Source: Pseudohalioglobus lutimaris
Lineage (GTDB): Bacteria > Pseudomonadota > Gammaproteobacteria > Pseudomonadales > Halieaceae
DNA length: 64,000 nt
Assembly: GCF_002866825.1 (NCBI RefSeq)
Contig: NZ_PKUS01000023.1
Span: 62,001 to 126,000, forward strand
Direction: 5' to 3'
In this document: in pieces, positions 42,728-52,494 of the stretch
How the letters are laid out: the number at the start of each line of letters is the position of its first letter
How positions within the stretch are numbered: position 1 is the stretch's first letter
Position numbers and translations under genes: made by a program
Notes under the pieces: model-generated
What the model was told of the DNA's origin: nothing
Database searches by the model: none
What the model saw: only the letters and a program-made list of their open reading frames with translations

Positions 42728-43349
42728 CGCCTGAAGAAAGCTGTCGACGAGGCTATCTACGGTGGCTGCATCGAGCGCGCAGTGCTTTGGTCAGTGTATT
42801 ACATGGATGAGGCCAACAAAGGGAAATCTACGGCCGTGCAGATAGCGGAGGCGACACGCCATGTCCTGGCTAACAAAACGGTGAAAATCTATCCTGACGA
42901 GTTGATTGTTGGCCACCTCACCGCCAAACGTGTCGCCGGCATCTGTTATCCGGAGTTGGGCGGTCTGGGCATAATGATTGGTGTCGACAAACTACCCACC
43001 CGCAAGGTCAATCCTCTCGAGATCAGCGAAGATGAGCAGGCAATACTCCAGTCATATATTCCATTCTGGAAGGACAAGAATATGGCTTATCTTGCCTTTG
43101 ACGGGCAGAAAGAGCAGATGCGCTTTGTTAAGGAGCAGAGTGAAGCACTGCAATATCAATTGTAGGAAGCCGGTGGCATTGATCACCTCGCCCCCGGCTA
43201 CGAGAAAATGATCAAACTGGGTGCCGAGGGCATCATCGCCGAGGTGGAGGCCTTCGAAGCACAAACTAACGATCCCTCCAAGCTGGACTTCCACCAGTCC
43301 GTGAAAATCTCAATGAATGCGCTGACAGAATTTGGTGACGGCTATGCGA
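42728..43349 (+). pseudogene. N-terminal fragment of a glycyl radical enzyme
   Basis: Reading RLKKAVDEAIYGGCIERAVL W, then ATRHVLANKTVKIYPDELIV GHLTAKRVAGICYPELGGLG and EQSEALQYQL-stop-EAGGIDHLAPGYEKMIKLGAEG, it is clearly homologous to residues about 20-228 of the intact enzymes at 54258 and 58147. A TAG (43163-43165) replaces a tyrosine codon of the paralogues, no start codon remains, and the frame ends near 43350 in an acetyl-CoA synthetase fragment. Non-functional. Confidence 0.85.
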
Positions 43350-43353
43350 CTAG

Positions 43354-43626
43354 GGCATCTACTGTTACGTCACGCCGATGCAGGGTGTGGAAGCGACCGA
43401 CGCGCTGCGAGACGAGCTGGTACAGCTGTGCGTGAAGGAAATCGGTCCCATCGCCAGGCCCGATATCATCCAGTGGGCCCCCGGCCTGCCCAAGACCTGC
43501 TCCGGCAAGATAAGACGCCGCATCCTGCGCAAGATCGCCGAGAACGAGCTGGACAGTCTCGGCGATACCAGCACCCTGGCAGACCCGTCGGTGGTGGATC
43601 AACTTGTCGCCAACAAGTTAGCTTGA
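43354..43626 (+). pseudogene. C-terminal fragment of acetyl-CoA synthetase
   Basis: [81 protein letters not shown]. This is the conserved Acs C-terminal domain, including the SGKI lysine. It is fused directly to the GRE fragment at about 43350, so the first 560 or so residues of Acs are missing. The ordinary SGKIMRR context is changed to SGKIRRR. Confidence 0.85.
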
Positions 43627-43762
43627 ACCTCAAAATGCAGGTGATTCTCGGTATATGATCAGATATATCAAAAATTTCGCATTAATGTCATGTATCGCTT
43701 AGCCCAGATCTTGATACCAATAGTCCTGACAATAATATGACAGTGAATGGGCAACAAGGACG

Positions 43763-45454
43763 ATGAATCGACACGACGTGGTGGGAATGGTGACCTCCGA
43801 AAAGGCACCATGGGAGCTTCAGGAGGTTGAAGTCACGGGCGCCAGCCAAAAATGGTTTGTAAACGGCCCACAATCTCTCCGACAGCTCTATGAGGACAAT
43901 CTCAGCGATGAGCCGTTCTATGCCTATGAAGACGAATGCTATACCTTTCATGAAATCTATCGAATGGCTGCAAGCCTGGCTCAACAGCTGCAGAGTCGAT
44001 ATGGCGTAAAACATGGGGACCGCGTTGCTATAGCGATGCGCAACTACCCGGAATGGCCCATTGCTCTTGAAGCCATAACGTCCATTGGCGCTATTGCGGT
44101 CGCGATTAACGCCTGGTGGCTGCCGGAAGAAATCGACTATGCGTTCAAGCTCACGGGCGTTACCGTGGTCATAGCGGACCAGGAGCGGATAGAACGTATA
44201 TCCCACATTGCTCCGGAGTCTACTCCCGACATCATCGCCGTACGTGCAGCTCCGTCAGACTCGACCACTCCAATAGAGACATTGACGAGCTCCAACGACC
44301 CTATGCCATCGGTAGGTATTCACCCCGACGACAACGCGGTAATACTGTTTACATCCGGTTCAACTGGCCACCCCAAGGGGTCTGTATCTACTCACCGCAA
44401 TATTCTAGCGGCGCTACTCTCGTGGGAGGTCGACTTCGTCACTCAATTCATAATGGAGAACGGAGAGTTTGATCAGGAGAAAATTGGAAGCGCAGCAAAA
44501 TCTCAGAGTACCGCCTTACTGGCAATGCCGTTGTTCCACGTGAATGGACTGCACGCGGTGTTGCTAGCTGCCTTCCGTATGCAAAGGAAGATCATCTCCA
44601 TGTACAAATGGGATGCTGCCACCGCTGCAGATATCATCGATAAGGAAGGCATATCGATCTTTGTTGGGACACCAGCGATGACCGGTGATTTAGTTGAGTA
44701 TGCAAAACGATCACACAGAAATTTGGAAAGTTTACGCTCAACAGGTGGCGGAGGATCCGCGCGTGCTACGTCCCAGGTGAAGGACATTGGACAATCGCTA
44801 AAAAATGCGGCGCCTTTTACTGGCTGGGGAATGACCGAAACCAATTCGATTGGTACAGGTATTTACGGGGCGGACTACCTAAAAAATCCCAAATCGTCTG
44901 GAATGTGCTCTGCAGTACTGGAAATTTCAACGATCGATGAACAGGGCAGCTTTTTGCCTCCTGGTGATCGAGGTGAACTCGTCGTCAGGGGAACCTCCGT
45001 AATTCACGGATATTGGAATCAGCCCCAGGCCAACACAGAGTCATTTGTCGGAGAGTGGTTTCGAACTGGAGATGTTGCCTATATCAATGACGGGCATCTT
45101 TATGTAGTCGACCGTATCAAGCAACTCATTATTCGGGGTGGCGAAAACATAGGCTGCGGCGAGGTAGAAGACGCCCTGCTGGATCATCCTGAAGTGATAG
45201 AGGCCAGCGTTTATGGTGTGCCTGATGACCGTCTGGGAGAAACCGTTGCCGCAACGCTCTACATAAACGCGGATGCAAAGAAGGTCGCAATTTCTGACTA
45301 CCTGCATTCGAGGCTAGCCAAATTCAAAGTTCCTGAGTACTTGAAACTGTGCACAAAGCAATTGCCCAGAATAGCATCCGGTAAGATCGACAAACGTCGT
45401 CTACGCCAAGAGCACATTGGCGATCTGGGTCTACCTTTTGACAGCCACCAATGA
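43763..45454 (+). CDS. Acyl-CoA synthetase / AMP-dependent ligase
   Basis: 563 residues, ATG at 43763 preceded by CAAGGACG. ANL-superfamily motifs in order: YGVKHGDRVAIAMRNYPEWP, FTSGSTGHPKGSVSTHRN (P-loop, about residues 194-211), GWGMTETNSIG (about 353-363), WFRTGDVAYINDGHLYVVDR IKQLI (A8 hinge) and LPRIASGKIDKRRLRQ with the catalytic lysine. Medium- or long-chain or aryl acids are possible substrates; none can be chosen by eye. It has no operon partner downstream except the deleted receptor gene. Confidence 0.9.
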   Translation: MNRHDVVGMVTSEKAPWELQEVEVTGASQKWFVNGPQSLRQLYEDNLSDEPFYAYEDECYTFHEIYRMAASLAQQLQSRYGVKHGDRVAIAMRNYPEWPIALEAITSIGAIAVAINAWWLPEEIDYAFKLTGVTVVIADQERIERISHIAPESTPDIIAVRAAPSDSTTPIETLTSSNDPMPSVGIHPDDNAVILFTSGSTGHPKGSVSTHRNILAALLSWEVDFVTQFIMENGEFDQEKIGSAAKSQSTALLAMPLFHVNGLHAVLLAAFRMQRKIISMYKWDAATAADIIDKEGISIFVGTPAMTGDLVEYAKRSHRNLESLRSTGGGGSARATSQVKDIGQSLKNAAPFTGWGMTETNSIGTGIYGADYLKNPKSSGMCSAVLEISTIDEQGSFLPPGDRGELVVRGTSVIHGYWNQPQANTESFVGEWFRTGDVAYINDGHLYVVDRIKQLIIRGGENIGCGEVEDALLDHPEVIEASVYGVPDDRLGETVAATLYINADAKKVAISDYLHSRLAKFKVPEYLKLCTKQLPRIASGKIDKRRLRQEHIGDLGLPFDSHQ

Positions 45455-45563
45455 GCAGAACTGTCAAAAATTGAGCAGGCAAAACATTCTGCACAAAGTT
45501 GCGTCCTCATATACTCGCACCGAGAGCTGTAAAATAATATCAACCATATTAGAAAGTCCTACA

Positions 45564-46009
45564 ATGAGTAGAAGCTGTTCTCTTTCCAAAACCGCCCTGT
45601 CACGCTCGGTCTTGCTCGCCAGTATTGTGGTCTCCGGCACGCTAACCGCCCCCAATCTAGCCAGTGCCCAATCGGGCCCAGTAGCCCTTGAGGAAGTTGT
45701 AGTTACGGCAACGAAGCGTAGCACCAGTCTCCAATATGTGCCGATAGCTATCACCGTCATGACGTCAGAAACCCTGGAGAATGCAGGGGTGAATGACATA
45801 CTGGCACCTGAGCGAGTGGCACCCAGCTTCAATATCAATACATCTGACTCTGCGACGGGTGGCGTCGTACTCAGAGTCCGGGGTGTTGGCACCACGGGCA
45901 ACAACATTGGATTTGAAGGTTCCGTCGGGGCTTTACCGGCGAACGCGCCCGAGGCCAGTTTGTCCGGGAGCCCAGGACATACGGCCTGACTTTGAGAAAA
46001 GACTTCTGA
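45564..46009 (+). pseudogene. TonB-dependent receptor with large internal deletion
   Basis: From ATG 45564: signal peptide (... LLASIVVSGTLTAPNLASAQ), TonB-box region VALEEVVVTATKR, and the start of the plug domain VPIAITVMTSETLENAGVND to GVGTTGNNIGFEGSVG. Just after residue 127 the frame shifts, and the alternative frame reads FTGERARGQFVREPRTYGLT LRKDF-stop, the typical last beta-strand with terminal phenylalanine. Some 600 residues of plug and barrel are missing. A perfect terminator follows at 46036. No functional receptor can be made. Confidence 0.85.
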
Positions 46010-46035
46010 TGGTACCTGCGGTACCATCCTCGCTT

Positions 46036-46063
46036 GCCCGGCTGATCTCAGCCGGGCTTTTTT
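46036..46063 (+). terminator. Strong rho-independent terminator after the receptor relic
   Basis: GCCCGGCTGA (46036-46045) and TCAGCCGGGC (46048-46057) pair perfectly around two bases, followed by six Ts. Confidence 0.9.
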
Positions 46064-46284
46064 ACGTTCGGCCACCGGGTGTTACAGTGGGATGTGCCTA
46101 GTCCAGGAAAGTCTTAAATAAAGGCATTATTCAGGATCAATACGCTTCGCCGGCACACTTTGTTTTGATTCCATAAAGGCGCCAATCAATGTCTAGGTTG
46201 GCAATCTGATAGGAAATCGGAGTTACCTATGCGATATCGTCGTGGCTTGCGGCGGACGAACGGGCCTAACTGTGCACAGTACAC

Positions 46285-48282
46285 ATGACACTTCGGTTAT
46301 CGCTGATTTGTGTCTTTGCAACAAGTTTTTCGATGAAACTATGGGCAAGTTCTAAGTCACCCTCATCAGTGGGTATTGAAAAGGCTACACGCAATATAGA
46401 CACGGCTCGGATAGCTTCCCCATCAGAAAGTAATTGGCTCAGTTACGGGCTTGATTATGATGAGCAACGATATAGCCGCCTGGCCCAGATAGACAGCGAC
46501 AACATCACCGACCTTGGCCTTGATTGGCGCTACGACCCAGAAGTACCTAAGGAGTGGGGGAAAATGGCCTGCTGCGACATCGAGAATCGAGGCGTGGCCA
46601 TTTACCAGGGTAAGGAGTTTGTCGGCACGTTAGACGCCCGCCTTTTGCCTCTCGAGGCTTCAACCGGCAGGGTGCTATGGGACGTAAAGACAGCAGACAC
46701 ATCCGAATACCCGTACACCATAAATGGAGCACCCAGAGCCGCAAAGGGCAAAGTATTCATCGGGAATGGAGGTGCAGAGATCGGTGCCAGGGAATTTGTC
46801 AGCGCATACGATGCAGATTCAGGCGAATTGGCGTGGCGCTTCTATACGGTGCCTGGCAATCCCGAAATTGGTCAGCAAAGCGAGGCAATTAAATAGGCAG
46901 CATTTACATGGACGGGAGAGTGGTGGAAAGCCGGTGGCGGTGGCACGGTCTGGGATTCTATCGTTTATGACGCTGATCTGGATCAACTCTATATAGGTGT
47001 TGGAAACGGGTCTCCCTGGGACAGGCGGGTAAGAAGTCCGCAGGGAGGCGACAATCTGTTCCTCTCGTCGTTAGTTGCACTTGATCCAGATACAGGCACA
47101 TATATTTGGCATTTTCAGGAGACCCCCGCTGAGAGATGGGATTACACGGCCACTCAGCCCATCATGCTAGCAGAGATGAACTGGCAAGGTATGGTGCGCC
47201 GGGTAATATGGCTCGCTCCAGAAAATGGCTTTTTCTTTATTATTGATCGGGAAACAGTGCAGCTACTGTCCGCCGAACCCTTCGCAGAAGTAACCTGGGC
47301 TAGTCACTATAACCTGGCTACTGGCCGGCCAGTGGAAGTGCCCGGAATGGATTATTCTACCGAATCACAGTTCGTCGCGCCCTCTCCCTATGGGGCTCAC
47401 AACTGGCACCCCATGTCCCATCATCCTGAAACAGGGCTGGTGTACATACCCACACTAGAGATCGACTATCTTTTTGAAGGCAACTCCAAGCCTCACCAAT
47501 GGGGCCAATGGAACACGAATACCACCTACTCTGCCGATCTTATGGGAGATGATGCGCAGGACCAAAAAGACATCAGGCAGGCTGCCAGGGGCTTCTTAAC
47601 GGCCTGGAATCCGCGTGACCAAAAAGCTGCCTGGCGCGTGCACCGTGACCTTGCGTGGAATGGCGGCACGCTCTCGACTGCCGGCGACCTTGTCTTTCAG
47701 GGCCGAGGGGATGGATACTTTGAAGCTCTTGATGCCCGTTCCGGGGCGTCACTGTGGACATTTCCAACCCAGGCGGGGATTGTAGGATCCCCGATGACTT
47801 ATGCTATCGACGGCGAGCAGTATGTAGCGGTGACCGTAGGTTGGGGTGGGATTTTGGGTCAAACCTATGGACTGGATCTTGGCTCAGGGCTCCAGCCTCC
47901 TCCCAGTCGAGTTCTGGCCTTCAAGATGGGCGCGGACCACGAACTGCCTCCGCTCAAGCCCGCCAGGAAACGACCAAAGCCGCCACCCAGAGTGACGGAT
48001 GATATGAGTATCCTCAGCCAAGGCGCAGCTGTCTACGCGGAATATTGTCAACGATGTCACGGACAGTTTGCCGTCAGTAACGGCCGTATTCCTGACTTGC
48101 GGCGCAGTGCTGAAACCGTCTACAGCGCCTTCAATGTTATTGTGCTTGACGGTGGCTTAGAACAGCTGGGAATGCCGGCGTTTAAGGACGTACTGTCGTC
48201 GGACGACGCTCTATCACTTAAGGCATACCTGATCGATGCAGCGAATGATGACTGGGAGCAGCGACCCGTAAGTGCACAGTAA
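46285..48282 (+). pseudogene. PQQ-dependent quinohaemoprotein alcohol dehydrogenase, interrupted by TAG
   Basis: Open in one frame from ATG 46285 to TAA 48282 except for TAG at 46894-46896 (codon 204). Signal peptide MTLRLSLICVFATSFSMKLW A; W-motif propeller repeats; vicinal cysteines MACCD (residues 96-97), which in the family form the disulfide ring over PQQ; NGAPRAAKGKVFIGNGGAEIG; then, after the stop, GGGTVWDSIVYDADLDQLYI GVGNGSPWD and a C-terminal cytochrome c domain with YCQRCHG. Intact, it would oxidise primary alcohols in the periplasm. The stop removes most of the propeller and the haem domain unless read through. Confidence 0.85.
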
Positions 48283-48383
48283 ATCGCCCCCAGAGGCAGG
48301 GCAGGTGCTGGCTCGGATCAGATCTGGAAAATCGAGGCATCCATACGGGTTCCGATATATACCGATTAGCCAGTCCACCGGAA

Positions 48384-49886
48384 CTACGCTGCTGATTCCC
48401 CTAGTTGTCTGGACCTCAGAGCAGCTTGGACTTCCCTGCTCCGTTCTCGGCTGACACTCAATCGAGAGACCATCCACAAGGGAATGACCAGGATAATTGT
48501 CATTACAGGGCCAATCACGATACCAATGGAGGTAAGGATTGATTCCGGCACAGCTCCGGGAGCCATCGTTGCCTCAAGGCCAACGATATCCAGAAAGGGA
48601 CCCACAAAAATATAGCCAAATCCCATCACAAATTTCTCAGCAAAGGCCGCTACTGCAAATAGCACACCTTCTTGTCGACGTCCGGTGCGAAGTTCATGCT
48701 CGTCAGCAATGTCAGCCAGAATGGAGTGGTGTGAAATCGTGCGGAGTATGGAAAGAAAGGTATTAATTGTTCCCTGAATATATAGAAGCGCAAATAGAAA
48801 GAGCGTCCCGTTTTCAGGCGCCCAGTCCGTCATTCTGGCGACAATCAGCCAGGGAGTATTGATAATAAAGCCGATTACGGCAAATTTCAGGATAGTTTGT
48901 TTCTCCCAACGTTCAGATAGGTACTTCGTCGCTGGAAAGATAAGTCCTGCGGCCACCAGAGAGCCCGTCGAAAGAACAGACAGTTCGCCGACACTGACCT
49001 CCCAGTAGTACGTCATCGTAACCATAAACAACGCTGCGGTTATTCCAAAGGTGGCGCCAACACAGAGGTCCAGTACGATGAGCCTTCTGAAATTACTGTC
49101 ATGGAAAGTCTCGATTGCGTCACGAAGTACACCCATCGCGCCTGGCGTTGGCCGGTGGCGGTTGCCGACGGCGATAAGATGTGGGATGAAGCGCCAAGTT
49201 CCTCTTATACAAGCAAAGCAGAAGATAATCACAATAACGCAGCACACCCATCCGTACCGCGTATAGTTTTCAACAATGAAACGGCCATCTTGATCGTCCG
49301 TGCCAGCAAAAAGAAGAGGCAACGCAATAACTGGAAGTAACATGCCTGCGATCCAGGCGATGTTAGTTCTAAAGCTAACGATTGACGTACGTTCAGCATA
49401 GTCGTCGGTAATCTCTGCTCCCATTGCACCAAGAGGAATCCAGATCATCGTAAGAAAGGTTCTCAATATAACTACAGAGACCAGCAACCAAGCGAACAAA
49501 GGCCATTGTGTGCCCTGTACAGCTTCGATGGGATTAAAGAGCATGACAAAGGAAAGTCCAAAGGGTATGGTCCCAGCGATTAACATTGGGTGGCGCCGGC
49601 CCAATCTGGTGCGCAAGCGGTCAGACCATGATCCGATCAATGGATCCGATACAGCGTCCCAAATAACACTGATGAATATCGCCAAGCCAGTCAACGTACC
49701 CGACAACCCCAACACCTGTTTGTAGAAGAGAAGAACAAACATGTTAAACGTGACATTCTTCACGGCGAGCGCCATGCTCCCGCCTCCGTAAAGGAACTTC
49801 TCCATAGTAGTGATATGATTGCTTCCCGGTCCCGCTACGGGCTGTGTACTCGCAGAAGCAGCAGTAATATTTACGTTTTGGCTCAT
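48384..49886 (-). CDS. MFS transporter, GPH (MelB-like) family
   Basis: 500 residues with 12 predicted membrane segments. KFLYGGGSMALAVKNVTFNM FVLLFY at the start and FISVIWDAVSDPLIGSWSDRLRTRLGRRHPM (the D-P-x-x-G-x-x-S-D-R loop between helices 2 and 3) are hallmarks of the glycoside-pentoside-hexuronide:cation symporters, as is ERTSIVSFRTNIAWIAGMLL. Homologues also carry non-sugar substrates. It would import a polar substrate with Na+ or H+. It converges on the broken PQQ dehydrogenase gene and is not obviously co-transcribed with the AraC gene. Confidence 0.9.
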   Translation of the reverse strand: MSQNVNITAASASTQPVAGPGSNHITTMEKFLYGGGSMALAVKNVTFNMFVLLFYKQVLGLSGTLTGLAIFISVIWDAVSDPLIGSWSDRLRTRLGRRHPMLIAGTIPFGLSFVMLFNPIEAVQGTQWPLFAWLLVSVVILRTFLTMIWIPLGAMGAEITDDYAERTSIVSFRTNIAWIAGMLLPVIALPLLFAGTDDQDGRFIVENYTRYGWVCCVIVIIFCFACIRGTWRFIPHLIAVGNRHRPTPGAMGVLRDAIETFHDSNFRRLIVLDLCVGATFGITAALFMVTMTYYWEVSVGELSVLSTGSLVAAGLIFPATKYLSERWEKQTILKFAVIGFIINTPWLIVARMTDWAPENGTLFLFALLYIQGTINTFLSILRTISHHSILADIADEHELRTGRRQEGVLFAVAAFAEKFVMGFGYIFVGPFLDIVGLEATMAPGAVPESILTSIGIVIGPVMTIILVIPLWMVSRLSVSRERSREVQAALRSRQLGESAA

Positions 49887-49987
49887 CGCAATTTTTGCAC
49901 CTTCATCGGAGACTCAATCCCATTACGCAGGGAGTACCTCCAGCTCGTTATAGTTATTACTAGCGACGTGTCTACTGCTTGATACTT

Positions 49988-51445
49988 GTATTTGACGCTA
50001 TCTGAAACGTGCAGACAGTGTACCTTTGAATTCTGACGAACTTCGCTGGTTTCTTATTCCATCGTCGGAGGTATTGCACAGTCGCGTCCCATTGTCCGGC
50101 GTGCGCCAACAAGGGTGAATGACCGAAATGGTCAAATCGTGACTTAATTGGTCACCTTCAAAAATAGTCATGCCAGTTGAAACTGACCGACCTAAGGTGA
50201 TGTCTCGACATCACATGGATTCGAGAAAAAAACTCCTAAACTGAGGAGCACTTACGTAAGTTTCTGCCGCTGTTGCTTACGCCATGTTCCTGGTGCTACT
50301 CCTTCCCTTCGCTTGAACGATCGAACAAAACTTGCCGCCTCGGAGAATCCCAACATATCAGCTACTGCGTTGACTGTTTTTTTTGAGCTCAAAAGCATCA
50401 CACAGGCTAAAGAATGTAATGTTTCGGCTCTCACTTCCCTGAAGGTTGTGCCCTCCTCCCGCATCCGGCGCCGTAATGTACTACTCGAGATCCCCAGGGT
50501 CTCAGAAACCGTCTCCTCACTGTGATTGACCTTAGGAGAAAATGATATGAGATCATGAACTCGATTGGAAAAAGAAGACCGTCTTTGATCCACTATTCCT
50601 TGAAGTTCAATCTTAGCACGTTGGTACGCCCACTTATCAGACATTCTCAGAGGTTCAAGGAAAAGCGTGTTTTCAAATGAAATAGAGTACACATCCGAAT
50701 CAAACTGTACCGGGCATCCAAAAAATTCAGCATAAAATGGTGCATCGTTGGGAGCTTCAATCATACAAGTAACCTGGGTAGGTACTATGTCTCTGCCAAG
50801 CATTTCAGTAAACCACACTTTTAGAGAAGCGAGCCCGCGGATCGCGCAAAAGTGTTGGCATGCGGCCGGCAGCGCATGGGGTAATATCAAAAACTCGACT
50901 GATCGCTCATGCGGTTGGGCGGCGACTTCGCATGTCCACAAAGAAATTGAATGATAATCAGCTGACACTTGCAGTGCGTGAAAAATATTGCGGCTCGAAA
51001 GCATTGCATATCCGAGCGTGCCTAATGTCGTTATGTGTACTCTACTCGCCGCGGTGAGTGCCAATGAAAATCGCTCATGCCTCTCGACGAGTCTCTCAAT
51101 ATAGGCCAACTCCTGCCACAGAAAAATTTCAGCATTGGGCTGGTATATACTGTCTCGATCTACGTCAATCTCTGCCAGCAGCTGATCGACCGGCAGCTTG
51201 GCCTCCTCGGACAGGTCCAAGAGTACTCTGAAAGCCGAAGCGTCACGCTTAGCATCTCGATCCATATCTGTTTACCCGTGATTTTATTGTTCTAATGATG
51301 CCGTGGCTTTCCGTTGTAGCATTCGAAAGATAGCTTATTTTCTATATACGGGAAGACTACCTGAAAACCAGCAACCGATGGTAATTGACATTTAATGATT
51401 ATAGATCGAATCCCACCGCCAGTGAATCATGGATTATGTCTCTAT
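49988..51445. repeat. Duplicated AraC-regulator block, copy 2
   Basis: Matches 9468-10923 in the same orientation, including about 260 bases downstream and about 180 bases upstream of the gene. Since this copy lies among metabolic genes next to the other homologous segment (GRE 3' end), it is probably the source and the 9.5-kb copy the derivative. Confidence 0.85.
50252..51265 (-). CDS. AraC-family transcriptional regulator (copy 2)
   Basis: 337 residues, about 87 percent identical to the 9733-10746 product. Differences concentrate in the effector domain (for example around residues 28-66 and 110-120) while the HTH helices (ISSSTLRRRMREEGT; VADMLGFSEAASFVRSFKRREG) are nearly unchanged, so both may recognise the same DNA but respond to different signals. 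It lies upstream-facing toward the MFS transporter gene on the same strand and may control it (inference). Confidence 0.9.
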   Translation of the reverse strand: MDRDAKRDASAFRVLLDLSEEAKLPVDQLLAEIDVDRDSIYQPNAEIFLWQELAYIERLVERHERFSLALTAASRVHITTLGTLGYAMLSSRNIFHALQVSADYHSISLWTCEVAAQPHERSVEFLILPHALPAACQHFCAIRGLASLKVWFTEMLGRDIVPTQVTCMIEAPNDAPFYAEFFGCPVQFDSDVYSISFENTLFLEPLRMSDKWAYQRAKIELQGIVDQRRSSFSNRVHDLISFSPKVNHSEETVSETLGISSSTLRRRMREEGTTFREVRAETLHSLACVMLLSSKKTVNAVADMLGFSEAASFVRSFKRREGVAPGTWRKQQRQKLT

Positions 51446-51650
51446 ACATCGAGAGAAGTTCAATAGATATCAGATTCGAGGGATGAATTTACAATTCCGG
51501 GAGTCTGGAGGTAGGAGAAACCTCGCCCGGACCATCTGTCTGTTGCAAGCGATACCTTTTGAGTCTGGTGTACATCCATGCCGGGGAAGGTGGCCAATAG
51601 TACCCTATCTAGCATTTAGTGAAGACAAGAAACCGTACATTTCTGATTAA

Positions 51651-52494
51651 CTACATATAGTTAGCATGGAAATCAATGTGCTCACCTATAAATGAAGCAA
51701 CAAAATAATAGCCGTGATCGTAACCACCTCTCATCCTCACGGTGGCGGGGTAATCATGCTCTCTTAATGCTGAATGTAGTTCATTCAACCGCAGTTGCTC
51801 TTCTAGAAACTCGTCCTCATCACCCTGATCAATGAGGAGCGGTATGCGTTCCTCTGAGGTCGCCACGAGTTTGGTGGAGTCATATTGACGCCAAGTGGTG
51901 CGATCAGGCCCAAGATAATTATTGAATGCTTTCTCACCCCAGGAACAATCCATAGGATTACAAATGGGGGCCATCGCTGACACTGAGCGGAATCGTCCCG
52001 GATTTTCAGAGCAATCGTAATTGCGCCATGGCCGCCCATCGAATGTCCAAATATACTCTGGCGCGCTGAGTCAATTGGCAGTTGATTCACAATAAGAGTA
52101 CTGAACTCATCAACAACATAGTCATACATATGATAATTTTTCTGCCAAGGTAGCTGTGTTGCGTTCAGGTAGAATCCGGCGGACAAGCCGAAATCGTAAG
52201 CACCATCGGGGTCGTCAGGAACGCCTTCTCCCCTTGGGCTGGTATCAGGAGTCACGATGGCGATGCCGCGTTCGGCAGCATAGCGCTGGGCACCCGCCAA
52301 AATGGGAAGGTGTTGTCTCTGCCTGTCAATCCGGAAAGCCAGATCAAAAAAGGCACCTTAGTCTTTTCAGCTGCGGGGGGCAGGTAGACACCGAAGGACA
52401 TCGTACAATTCAGGGCTTCAGAGTCATGCCGATACCGGATCTGGCGGCCACCAAAGCAGGTACTACTTTCAATCTGTCTCATGTCCCTGGCCAT
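51651..52494 (-). pseudogene. S-formylglutathione hydrolase, two frameshifts
   Basis: The three frames concatenate to a full-length enzyme: MRQIESSTCFGGRQIRYRHD SEALNC..PFLIWLSGLTGRDNTFP, then LAGAQRYAAERGIAIVTPDTSPRGEGVPDDPDGAYDFG ... YDYVVDEF ... IFGHSMGGHGAITIALK (nucleophile serine), then SVSAMAPICNPMDCSWGEKAF ... DQGDEDEFL ... YDHGYYFVASFI (acid and histidine). Frame 1 to 2 breaks at a C-run (52304-52306 as Gs), and 2 to 3 at an A-run (52004-52007 as Ts); adding one base at each restores the family sequence. It would hydrolyse S-formylglutathione to formate. The ATG overlaps the adhC-type stop. Confidence 0.85.
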
